From NCBI GenBank assembly GCA_030737835.1, contig CM060857.1, positions 3,971,279 through 4,035,278 of the forward strand: a DNA stretch of 64,000 nucleotides, read 5' to 3'. The notes under the pieces were generated by a model, which made no database searches, was not told where the DNA came from, and worked only from the letters and a program-made list of their open reading frames with translations. This document shows, in pieces, positions 1 through 20,700 of the stretch (positions are counted from its first letter, which is position 1; the number at the start of each line of letters is the position of its first letter). The position numbers and the translations under genes were made by a program. This DNA is from Acorus gramineus (Eukaryota > Streptophyta > Magnoliopsida > Acorales > Acoraceae).

Positions 1-49
1 GATGGATAGCAAGCAAATTTAAATAAAAAAAAGATGCAAGTAAAAGCAC

Positions 50-2622
50 TTGACAAGCAAGATCAGATGCGGTCAATTTAGAGCTTTTTCTAACAGGAAA
101 ACCACATATAGAAGTGGTCTTCCCAAAGCATGCTTCGCATAAAAGATTGTAACAACAGCCGATAACAAACCAGCGCTTTTACTTCTTTGCAATAAAAAAA
201 AAGTCCCAAGTTGATAAGGTGGTCCACAAGGTAATGTGAATTTACTATCATGAAGCTAAATAATAAAACAAAATATCGAGGTTAACAAAATGCCACATTT
301 GCTAAAGATAAAATTCCCAAAAGATGGGAACAAACAATAGAAGTGAAAATTTTGGCATTTGACCTTAGCATATTCACTGATAGATCTCCAGAAGCATAAA
401 GGCCAGCAGAGACCAATGGAGGTACAATATTTCCTTTGTTGCATGGAAAAATTTGTTCTAGAGCCTGATCAGTGGCCCATGACTGTTAAACAGAATCAGC
501 CTGAAATAAGGTCGTAGTCAAGGCTGTAAACATTTTCTTGAGAGAACATGGCATGTTACAGCCTGAGGCCCATTAAAATGTTTATTTTCTGGTCTGGAAA
601 AAGGAAGATACAGTTAATAGAATCAGAGGAGTTGTGAGGAAATAACAAAGTAGTGATAAAACATGAGATACATACAGAGAACTTTGCAAGTTGGATGAGT
701 AATGCATCTTAATTCACTCTGGTTGTGCACTTGTCACACTTCCATGGTGAGCGAAGCAATTATGTCAAACACAGAAAGCTGGTAGAGGAAGGTTAATATA
801 TGCGCAATATATCACTGGTCCATTAAGTGAATAAATCTGTGACGTCCCAACATATCACAAGTATACTCAACCTCAAAAAAAATATTTCCGTTGCAAATAA
901 AAAAGAAGAAAGAAAAGAATGGTTCTGTGGCAAAAGCCACAATGCTAGAATTGAGTTATATGCATCAAGGGAAGGTAGAAATCAGCTTCATATACTCTAA
1001 AAGAAATAATTTAAGCTGGTTTGGTCAAAATGCACACAAACAACTGCACAGGTAACAAAGGGTTGTCTACAAATGACTAAAAAAATATGGGAAAATGATG
1101 CAAATCCACCAACAGTCATACGAAGAAACACAAATCCACCAATGGTTGTATGAAGAAATGTGAGTATCAAACTAAAGGGGCCATCAGATGGCCTCTAATG
1201 GAGGAAATTGATGAAGATTCAGATTCAGTTTCAAAGAATAAAACATCCAGAGATTAAAACTTAGAATAAGAGGAGAATTGCCCAGGGACAGTTACACTTC
1301 TCTAACCGTCAACTTACCTGTCTAGGGACGGATTAAACTGTTAATCCGTTGGTTTCTAGTGACCTCATCAACCTATCAATTGAATTTCAAAATTCGTCAA
1401 AGATATGGCTAGATATATGTGTTAAGAAGATTGCTAGATAGTTGAAGAAGATTTGATGCACTGAGCCAGGAACAGTTGAAGGCAAGTAACCATAGGATGC
1501 AGACTCCAAGAAGAACAAGTAAGACTTGGTCCACAAACACAGGGTCAACTAACAATTCTATTAGTCAGGTGAAAATTACTCTAAAAGTATCCGTCGGTTG
1601 AGTAAATATTCTATCTCTTTTACTAAGTGGATTTCAGAATTTCAGCTGTTTTAAGAACCTACAAATATGTCCTTACTCTAATACAGATAATTATGCATTT
1701 TTTGAAAATTCTCCAAGTGTAGAGGATACTCGTGAAATATAAAAGTCTAGATCCAGTCAAGAGGAATGGCTTCGGTCAGTCTTGTCACTACCGAATTGTA
1801 CAACCCATTAATCAAACTACACAACCTATAAATCAAACAACACAGCCAATTGTTGGGTACATATTCACTCTTCTATTGGATATTGGTGGTACTTAGGAAT
1901 CCATACTTTATCCAGTAGTTGACTAGATCCAATAAGAAAGTAGAACATGTATCCAACAATAGATCGTGCAGTTCGATTCATAAACTGTATAGTTTGATTA
2001 ATGGATTATGCAGTTCGATATTGACAGAATTGATTGAAGCCAATCCTAACCAGATCTGGACTCGGAATATAATTATTAAAAATTTTGGGACAAGATATGA
2101 ACTTTTAAAAAAGATTTGAAAGATATCAAACAGAGCTATTGAGCCTTTCAGTCAAAATTGTAGTGAAATTTGAGTAAGGGCTGGAGATGCTCTAATAAAA
2201 AGAAAGAGACGCCTTAATCAGTTTCATGGTTGACAGAGTTCAATCAACTACTAGCCATGAAAAAAAAGGTTTCTTGATTCACAAAAGCATAACATACATT
2301 GCAAAAGAAGGTGAGAATCCACCTTCGCAAAATCCACATAAACTTAAAACTTCAAAACGCAAATCTAATTCGACCCAAACAAGTTATTCCGATATATAAT
2401 GCCAAATTGAACGCATCTTCCAAAACAAAATGCGATACCAAAATGCGATTCCGAAGTGGATGTTGACGAGATCCTCAACAGCCTGTCCACGAAAACACAA
2501 ACCCTAGATTTCCATAGAGAGAGAGAGAGAGAGAGAGAGAGATCGGAAACCTCGAAGAGATCGACGACGTGGGCGTCTATTGGAGGCTGGAAGGGCTTGA
2601 GGAACTCGGCAATGGCGGTCAT
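50..2622 (-). pseudogene. Decayed METTL25/RRNAD1-type methyltransferase gene, left part outside window
   Basis: Exon 1 (2622-2551) is clean: ATG then MTAIAEFLKPFQPPIDAHVV and DLFE, ending at a GT donor; this resembles the N-terminus of plant METTL25/RRNAD1-like proteins. Later exon remnants on the same strand follow family order. About 785-690 reads HGSVTSAQPE-stop-IKMHYSSNLQ. 594-364 reads NGPQAVTCHVLS, then a 1-base frameshift, KMFTALTTTLFQADSV, a stop, and SWATDQALEQIFPCNKGN through SAGLYASGDLSVNMLR (the family's GLHACGDL-type motif). About 182-50 reads VKALV, a 1-base frameshift, then GCCYNLL and SDLACQ. The stop in PE-stop-IK fits CGA to TGA. I could not find the exon carrying the SAM-binding glycine motif. 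Seen: two stops and at least two frameshifts. Inferred: a non-functional copy whose remaining exons lie left of the window. Family assignment comes from recognised motifs without an alignment. Confidence 0.72.
2516..2542. repeat. (GA)n microsatellite inside intron 1 of the METTL25-like pseudogene
   Basis: About thirteen uninterrupted GA units lie just downstream of the exon 1 donor (on the minus strand, a CT tract). The tract is probably length-variable. Confidence 0.95.
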
Positions 2623-2879
2623 CAACAATTCGCTTTCGGATGTTTTGATCAAACCTGAATTTTATTTTATTTTTTTGTCAAAGCTTGCGAGAGAGAATGG
2701 GCGGGATGTGGAAAAGTTTGGGTTAGTGAGGGCTGAGGACGACAGGTGTTCGTCAGAATTGGTTTAGGATAGTTTTGTTACTTTCTGACTGACTATGAAT
2801 CAAATTATACAACTTAGATTAAAAAAATGACATGCGTAAGAGATTAGACTGAGATAGACTCATAGACCACCTTATCCAA

Positions 2880-3480
2880 CATCTAAAAACTCAAACCTAA
2901 TAGCAGAGCAAGCACTCCCAAGTTGGTGAAACACGACCAGATTGAATTAGATCTTATCAGACTTCTTACATCTGGCTGACGAATGTTATCCCGAGCAGGT
3001 GAGACACGATTAGATTGAATCAGGTCTGGTCGGATGGTTTTACACCTCGTGGATAAATAATCAGGTACACGCAGAGCAGGTGTACCAACCAAACCAAAAC
3101 CACGAGGAGGACCTCAGAAACGATCAGACACTCATAACGCCTGTAACTGTCTGGTAAATGATTAAGGCCCATTACTCGTAAAAAGTGAGTTAATAAGAAT
3201 ACGTTTAGCTACAACTACAATAAAGCAAGACGGTTACCACAAAACTCGCTCACTAAGAAACCATTAAGGGAGTTGTTACAACGGCTATAAGGCCAATAAC
3301 ACAGCTATCTAGCTCATGAACTCTATAAAAGGAAAGGTGAACAACAAACTGAGGGTGTGAGTTAACTTTCGATCAAGCCACATAATTAGTGAGATAAACC
3401 TTTGAATTCCCTTATCGATACATCTCTTTAGAGTCCCTTTGACTGACACAACACCGGTGTCCCTCTGATTCTTTTTTTAG
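2880..3480 (+). mobile_element. Gypsy-like LTR remnant
   Basis: Moderate-GC block in AT-rich surroundings. A TATA box (CTATAAAAGG near 3325) is followed about 80-130 bases later by CTTTGACTGACACAACACCG and then GTGTCCCTCTG, the layout of the R/U5 part of plant Ty3/Gypsy LTRs (a TGACT...CGGAGTGTCC-type end). No second LTR, primer-binding site or pol coding is visible, so it looks like a solo or truncated LTR. No target duplication could be read. Confidence 0.45.
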
Positions 3481-3659
3481 TGTAAGATATACATTCAATC
3501 GGGTCCGAATTTAAGAAGGAGACTCCGTCCAATTGTTTTGATGAAGGGAAAAAATACATCTTGAGTACCCATCTATTTTTCCTAAACAAACAGCTTTTAG
3601 ACCTATTCTCCCCCTGTTCTCTTCTATTCTCTCTCAATTCCTCCACACAATCAGTGAAT

Positions 3660-6600
3660 AAATATATTATAATTATTATTATTATTAAATATATTTATAA
3701 AATTGTAAAATATTTTAGAAATTTTTTATATAATTATTAAGTGATTTTAATACTTTTTGAGTTGTTACTTAACATTATGGCATAATTTTATCAATATTTT
3801 TAAATTAAATATAATACTTTAATAATTAATAATCACACATTTTAAAAATAAAGAATTGGGTGATTTAATCAATTTAAAAACTCCTCAGTTTAACCGGTAG
3901 ACTAGTTTTTATCAAATTTTTTTTATATTTTCGGGTTTTAAAGATAAATCAAATCGAAATTTAAATCGACTGAATGTTTAATCGGTTAGGTTTTAAAACA
4001 CTGTTTTTTTTATAGTCTCGTGATTCGGTTCACGGGTGGGAGCTTTTATCTGTCGTTGGATTCATGGAAGAGATAAAAAAAAAAAAAAAGAGGGAAAAAT
4101 CTTCTTACCTCTTTGAAATCTTTTAAAATTAACAAAAAGTCCCTCTAAAGTCATAAAATCATCCTGGGTCCCTATAAAGTGTACATGGTTAACGAATTTA
4201 GTCTACCGGTTAAAAGTATATTGAAATAAGTCATTAGAAACTTATTAAAATTGGATTCAGTCCCTACAAACTTCATTAAATCAGATTTAGTTCTTTTGTA
4301 AGATAAAAATACCCTCGTCATTTATCAACATCCCCATCTCCTGAAATGTCATCCTCATATGTAAAAAAAAAATATCGATCAAACCTCATTTGATCTATAA
4401 AATTTAGTCAATTTTTGACATTTTAACCTCCGTAATTTCATTACAGAGACTGAACAAAAAAAAAATATAGTTTCATCAACTCCATTACAAAATCAGTAGA
4501 GAAAACAATTTAAAAACTCAATCAAAATTCTATAATACATTCTTAACTCAAAATTACTAGCAATAAAAAGCATAACACCTTGATTATAAAACTATAATTT
4601 ATTTAATAAAATTCAAATAAATCAATATATATATTTTGATAATCACATGGATTTTTTGTGATTTTAAGATGATTTCAGGGATATTTTAACCATGCATGGT
4701 AAATTATTGTTATGCCCTTTAATATATTTTCTTTGTTGGAAAAAATCGATATAACTCCTTGAAAATTTATGAAAATAAAAAAAAGTCCCTGTGAAATTAT
4801 CATGCATGGTTAGGGTTAATCACACATCTGATTAGTTATAGGGGCTAAAATAAATATTATCTAATAGGATAGGGTAGAGACCTGAGGAAATTTATCAATT
4901 TTACAGGGTTTTTTTTCTGATTTTTATAAGTTTCCAGGGAGCTATATAGATGTTTTCCTATAATTTTTTTATTATATCATTAAAATATTTAATAATTTTG
5001 TATATTTATCACTCCAATTAAAGTTTTTTCTTCTTGCATTAATAAGTGTGCATTCATTAACACTTTTAAGTCACCCAAAAAGACCAACGTAACCTTTTTT
5101 TTGTATATATACTTTTATAATATCAAAAAAAAAAAAAAAAATTGTTGTCATATCATCAGCAATATGGAATTTCAATTTTGAAACAATTAGTTCAATCAAG
5201 ATTTGCAAATATATGTTAAATTTTGTGTTACGTTAGTGTAAGAGAATAAAACTAATTATCTTACATATTATATAAATACATTTTATATATCAACTGTAAA
5301 ATAATAAATTATAAAAAAATTTAACATATTTATTTAATTTGAAACCAATATACAAATAGAGAAGAAAATGAATTAGGTAATTGATTTTATTAACAAATAA
5401 AAGGATATTATTAAAATATTAGTCTCAGGTTATTTTTGTCCTTGCCTTCAATGGTTAGAAATATTTATGACAATCTAGTTACTCTATCCCAGAGAAAAAG
5501 AAAAATGATATGTTCAGTGCACATGTGCAGTCTTCATTGGTATTTTTTTTTAAAATAATATATATATATAACATGTTTTGATTTTTTTAAAAAAAGTATA
5601 TACATATGAGATGAAATACATGTGTTAAAAAAAAGTTGAAGCATATATGCTCAAATGCATGAATACATACTTTTATTAGCCATCTCAAATAAATAGGATA
5701 AGACTTAATAATTATTATCTTCACGCCACCAAATCCATGATATCCATAGAATAAAAATCATGGATTATTCTAATTATGATATACTTATCCTACATTTTAT
5801 CTTTCAAAATTAGTTATCTTAGTGATGCAGATATTAGGGGTGTGCAATTGTGCCTAGATACTAATAAATCACATTCACCAACCGGAACTCAGACCTCACA
5901 TGTTTTTTTTTTTAAATATTAAACATCATTTAATGAGGTAAATGTTTTGATAAAAGGTGCATATCACTCCATTTCAAGTTAAATGAGTCTATTTTTAATA
6001 AGTGTAATAAAATATTTAATGATGTATATACAACATCTAAGAGGTATATGCTTCACTGGATAGAAAAAAAACTGAGTGTGATAGCACTCATTAGATAATG
6101 GTTTTTTCTTTAGAAAATGTTACGCTCAGTCAATTTTACAGTCCAAAACGCATCACACATTTTTTTTATTTTTTTTTATCATATAACTCATAATTAAGTA
6201 AAAAAAATTTTATAAAAGATGAAATATATACTCTAATAAATTAAATGATATAATTTATACAAATTTCAACAAGGTATATACCTCATAAGTAAAAAGGGCT
6301 AACGAGGTATATAAGATAATATTTGGGACTATAAAAAAAAACTAATTTGGATGTGAGATTAAAATGCTGAGATTCTTAAATCCAAGTTTTCAACTCAGCA
6401 TTTGAAAATTATTATTTTGTTAATTTTTTAACCGCTAAATATTTTAGTCTAAACTGTAAGATAATAGTTTGAAAAGCCAAACGCTCAAAATATATTTGGA
6501 TCTGCGTTTGAGAACCTTTGGCTTTTAAAAAGCAGAATCTACCCAAACACATATCCAAACGGGATTGAGTGTAATAGAGCTCTTAATTTAATTTATACTG

Positions 6601-7060
6601 TCAATGATGCAAGATTGATTTGATTGTCTAAGCAATTATTGAAGAAATAACACATGGTAACACAGAAACTGCAAACTAAAATATTCTAAACATTATTATA
6701 TATGTCACTGGTCAACATTAACACCCAAGAATTGGCCCTGCAATATATACATGTCAAACTGTCATCAGTACTACAATCTTCATTTACAGATAGTTCATGC
6801 ATAAAAAAAAGAGAGTGTTCCCAAAACAAGAGAAATTCACAATGTATAGACAAGAAACACAAGAAACTCTTGATCTATATATATTGAATTTCTGTTGTTT
6901 CACCTCAAATGAATTCTTCATGTGAAAGAATGGGCCAAAAGGAATTTGTGTTAAAGAAAGGTTAAAGAAAAACCTAAATGTTACCGGTTGAACGAATAAT
7001 CAAAACTCAACCACCAAAGAACGAATTTCCCGGGTCTCTCTCTTTCTTTCTTTATTTTTT
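3660..7060. other. AT-rich intergenic DNA with MITE fragments
   Basis: No gene seen. At 5880-6310 there are two degraded copies of the MITE family typified by 55711-55981, recognisable by blocks such as GAGGTATATGCTTCACT and ACAGTCCAAAACGCATCACA. At 6345-6560 there is a copy of a second family (motifs AAAAGCAGAATCTACCCAAA and CACATATCCA) also present at 23440-23650. The part next to 7060 may hold the 3' UTR of the demethylase gene. Confidence 0.5.
4738..4958. mobile_element. Short TIR element (Mutator-like MITE), 221 bp
   Basis: The ends form inverted repeats of about 60 bp: the left begins GGAAAAAATCGATATAACTC, and the reverse complement of the right end begins GGAAAACATCTATATAGCTC; both continue into a CCCTGTRAAATT block. 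End sequences resemble the element at 39640-40582. No coding capacity and no clear target duplication. Confidence 0.6.
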
Positions 7061-7062
7061 AT

Positions 7063-15642
<8,580 letters not shown>

Positions 15643-16900
15643 GAGCCCACTTCCTTGACATTGTAAAACTTCATCACAAAGTGTTTGAATCTTCAATATT
15701 AATGCAAGCTATGCCCTGATTTACCAAATCAAAACAAAATTGAGTTCAAAACTCGGCAAAAGCCAAACCAAACAACAAAAACAAATTCACCCAATCATCC
15801 AAACCGTCTCTCACAAAGAAAAAAAATTATCCTCACAATCTACCAAACCCTATTGCAATGAAATCAGACACAATAAAAATCAACTCTTTACACCCCCCCC
15901 CCCCCCAAAAAAAAAAAAGGGAAATAAACCGACCTAACGACCTAATTCACCAGGGATCCAAAACCAAAACTTAAATCAATCACCCCCAAAACTAAGCCAA
16001 CAATGGTAGATCTAATCAAAAGATGGTACTTTTGATCCAAAACCAACCACAAAAAATCAACCACGCAATCATCAAACGAACCCACCAATCAAAACCACCC
16101 AAATAATCACAGAATCATCCAAAAACACGATCTTGGACATAAAAAAAATCTCTATAAAACAATATAATCAATACCCAAATCCCAAAAAAGCCATAACAAT
16201 AAAAATACCTACTTTGAAACAAACCCAAATCCGGAGGACCCAAATTTCGTTTCCACACAATAAGGTAAATAAATAATCAGAACACCAGATTTATAAATGA
16301 TGCATTACATTGAAATACAAGGCAGAGAATGTAAAAATAAATAAATAAATCTGAATTACCTTTTATTTCCAAGATTTTAATTTCGTAACCGCTGCAATCA
16401 ACAGGAAGAGATACCTTAAAAGAAGCTAAAAAAAAAATCCAATCATAGATTGACTGAAACTACAAAAAAAATAAATTATTATATAAATATATTTGCCTTA
16501 TAAGGTTTTGGTTCCATAAAAAGCTCTTATTTATCTTTATTTCTTGAATTGTTTTTTTTTTTTATAAAGTTTTTTATATTATGTCAAAGCTTAAATAGGG
16601 TCAACCTCCATAGGTACGAATTTTAACTGAAACCCCCGTATGAATCCAACCATTGGAACAGTCACATTATCACTTGGTTTTGTTTGTTTGGGTCCTTTGG
16701 AATTATGAAATCAAAATAACAACCGCAAATTTGTTTAGATAGATCCTTACCTAATAACAAAATCGATACAACTTCCCCTCCTCTGTTTCGATAACAGAAT
16801 AAGTGGAGAATACGGTAGAATAAGGATGAAAAGCTAAAAAATATATTTGACTGTAAGAATAAGTGGTTTGGGCTACGTTAGAATGTGAGAGATCAAGGTT
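15643..16900 (-). promoter_or_regulatory. 5' UTR and promoter region of the demethylase gene (unresolved)
   Basis: Upstream of the start at 15642 the reading frame stays open briefly and then meets a TAG, so transcription must begin further right. The region is AC-rich up to about 16450, with a short poly-C/poly-A tract at 15892-15918, then AT-rich. I could not fix a TSS or further leader exons. At 15400-15600 there are two imperfect copies of a block containing AAATAAATCATCGAAG. Confidence 0.35.
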
Positions 16901-19900
16901 TTCCCTTCAAAATTGTGTTATTTCAGTTAATCTATTTCATTAATATAATGGGAATTCACATGTTAAATCATTTTTTTTAATTTTATAATTCATTATTCAC
17001 ATCTTATTTTTCTTTTATTTATAACTTATTTATGATCAACAAAATGATAAAAACTTCATTATTATGTTTTCTAACAAAAATAACTAAAATCACAATTGTG
17101 GATGTCGTTCTTCTGTACCTCGAGTGGGACATATCAGATTTGATCTAACTTGAGATAAAGTGGATCCGTGAATTGTTGGTGACGAGACTGCAAGCAGGTG
17201 ATCTTCGTCTTTGTTTATCTGATCTCACACGTGTGGTGTCAATCAAAGAACATTCGACGATCAAATCGGCATGAGAATGGAAAGGAGTTTAGGAAATTTG
17301 GGGATTTGCGTGAGTTTGAATGTGTGAATGTTGGTACCTTTCAGAGGGGGGTACGCCTCTATAAAATAGACGACGATGGCGTGTCGGACATGCTCGGTTG
17401 ACATGGAGGAATTTTTGACATGGACCAATGATGTGATGGCACATATGCTAGTTTTTTTTTGCTTTGACTAAGTCAACCTAATGATCTAATTACATTATCA
17501 TATTTGAATGTACTTTTTTGCAATATTATCTAGACGAGTAGAGCACACATGGCATGGAGCCCTTTCCATCAGACATGCTCGATCCTCATATGAAGACCTT
17601 GCACCTCGGTTCCTTGCATATCTGAGGTGGTTAGGCTCTTTTTCTCAGATGCTTGTAGTCTTTAGAGGCTTGACCCAAGGTAGACCTCGGACCTTGAGGT
17701 GAGCATTATCCATATTCGGTATAACTCTTTCCCATTTTTTTAAGTCTTAACTTATTCTTGTATACTTATTCCTTATTTAATCAAGATAGATTTTATCCTC
17801 TACAACAACCAAACAAAAAAATGACTTATTTCTTATCTATTTTGAAATCATGATCTATCCAAAAATGATTTATCTCGCCACCCATACAAGGGACTAATTT
17901 TTTTTTAAAAAATTTAGTTTACACACCTGGAAAACAAATGGATTATTGAAAACATATTATAAAACATGACTTGATTCTTAGTATCTTACAAGGAGACTTC
18001 CTGTTATTAAAAAAAAAAACAAATAAATCGGTTTAAGCGCCAGTTTGTGTAGCAACAGGAGTTACCATGAGATAAAAGTATTCAGGTATCAATAACTTTA
18101 CATGTGAAATAAATTATTTTTTGTTTAATTGTGTTTACTTATTTCTTGTTGGAAAAAATAACAATAAAGTTTTTGGTGTTTATTTAACCGTGGATAAGTT
18201 TTAGACAAAAGATGAATAAAACATAAATAATTATTTATAAAAAGTAAAAAAATGATTTGACATGCATGTAGGTCCTTCTTATATCAATGAAATATAATGT
18301 GTAGAATACATAATTCTAAGCCCCCATAAGGGTTACTGAAATGCCAAAACCAAATTATTCCCACCTATTACTCGCAAACAGATATTGAACTTATTCACTC
18401 TCATTTCACATCCATTTTTCTACCCAATTACATGTTAACCCCCGTTTGGCGTGAAACATAAATAGAAAATAAAGGATAAAGGAGAATAAGAAAAAAAATT
18501 GTTTGTTTTTGGAGAATAAACTCTAGTGGTTATGCATAGATAAGCTATGAATATGTCTGATAACTATTATAAGGGGTGTTGGAACTTCTTATCAAGACTT
18601 ATATATATCAATAGATGAAAAATATCTTTCAGTGTCATTTAAAAAAAAGTTATTTCACTTAACATCTACACACATCCCAAAATTATGGCACATCTATCAT
18701 ATCATACATAAATATCTCAAATTTATTCTTAAACACAAACAATTTATATAATGGTATAGTTGTCATTTAAAAAGTCATAAACTCTTATGCATCTTTTATC
18801 CACCACTTATCATCACTTTATCCAATGTGAACCAAACAACAAAAATAGACAATCAAACAAAGAATTTATTTATTATGTACGGATTGTTACCTATCACAGT
18901 ATAGCTATTGAGTGAAATAACTCTATGACACACCCCAAACAGGGGTAAAAGAACATATTCAAGGAATATTCATAACTACGCTGCATAATTGATTAATTTA
19001 CTTACCCTCCAGTTACGTAAAATGATCCAAATGTCATCATCTACTTTTTTTTATTGGTAAATATTTTTCCTGGTCAAATCTTTTTCTATCAACAGATGAT
19101 AAAATTTGAATCCAGATTCTTTCACTAAGAATGGGATGCCTCTATCATCCTAAATGTCATCTCCTTTCATCACTAACAAATGTAACCTTTTGAAAATATT
19201 AAATTTGTTCGGGTCTTAAAAATCTAATACTATAGCCAATTATCAGTCTTCATCAGTTCATCCTCCCAATCTAAACAACCATGTTTTATATATGAAAACT
19301 GTTTCAGTCAATCTTTTTTATAGTAACAAAAACAGTCCTCACAAATTTTTATTTTTTTTTAAATCATATATATCATCTAATGAAATATGTAATTTTATAA
19401 AAAGTGAAATATGTATTCCAATGAATTGAATAATATCATTTATAAAAAAAATGATAAAATTATCTAATATATATACCTTGTTTATGGTAAAACTGAATCT
19501 AACAACGCTGTATACATTTGTGTGGTAACTGCTTGATAAAATGTCTATAATATGAGACATGCAAGTATCTATTCATGTGGGCCATTTGGGTCAAGGAGTG
19601 GTATGGATTTGGACCCACGTTTAATGGAGGGTAGTTATGTCCATGCATCATTTTAAACTGTGTATGTGATAGAAGAGATGTCAAATCTTTTTATGAAGGT
19701 AATCCACATTTAAAGAGGTTTTAAAATAATAATATTTTTTTGATAAAGAAGTGTTTAATAATTTGCATATTTTGGAAGGGTTGGAAACTAAATAACCTTA
19801 AACAATTGGGTATTTTGATAATATGGTGTGACTTTGAAGGGCCAACAGCTAAGGAAACTGATATGTTAAATATTTTCAGCTCCAAATGCACTCAACATCA

Positions 19901-20700
19901 TTTTTTTAAATCATACCATCTAAGACTCTCCCATTCAAGTAATGTTATATGAACTAAATTAAAGCATATACTTCAATAGTATATTTTTTTATTTTAAAAA
20001 ATAATTCTATTCAATCTCATGAAAATCCATTCACGTTAGTTTAATCCCATTTATAATTTATTCCAATACATACATTGCATCATATTTTATATATATGTAT
20101 CATATAATTATATTAATAATTTACATAAATTATATGTATTGGAATATTATATATTTACCAAATTAAATTAGATTAATATATTTATTAAATTATAATTAAA
20201 ATCAAATAAGATGATGCTTATAAAATGAAAAGATATTCAAAATATAATTCTAATATGATTCTTATTTGATCACTTTAAAATTTCAATGAATATTATAAAT
20301 ACATGTAATTAATGTTTTTTTAAAAGTGACTATTTTATTATCTAAAAATTAAAATAATTTTAAAGAAATAGATGTAATTAATATTGTTGTTTTTATTTTA
20401 AGGCGATCCCTATTTTTACTTCAAAAATTTAAATGAATATATAAATAGATAGATCATGTAATTATTATTATTAATGTTATCATTTATTTCATTTTTTTAA
20501 GTTAGAAAATTATAACCATATAAATACAATATAATTACTATAATGTTTTATTGTCCTTATTTTTTTAAAAATAATTTGTGAACAAATCCAATGTAATTGT
20601 GAATGCAAATAGTATTTACTCGATTGACAATGATTTTTCTCACTCAAAATTTTTAATATTTTTTTACTATACTTACCAGGTTATGTTCAGCCCTGGATGT
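16900..20700. other. Intergenic DNA with transposon fragments
   Basis: No gene recognised. 17100-17720 has higher GC and includes GTACGCCTCTATAAAATAGA, a TATA-like context that may be an old LTR or promoter. 18030-18950 holds fragments of a repeat (TTATTTCTTGTTGGAAAAAA, GTGGATAAGTT) that recurs at 16680-16900, 17740-17940 and 44060-44920. 19330-19500 is a degraded copy of the 55711-type MITE. 19980-20660 is very AT-rich with nothing identifiable. Confidence 0.5.

Noticed and set aside
256-444. 62-codon minus-strand frame near the left edge
   Set aside because: It runs through the pseudogene exon remnant in the wrong frame; the family-matching text is in another frame with a stop.
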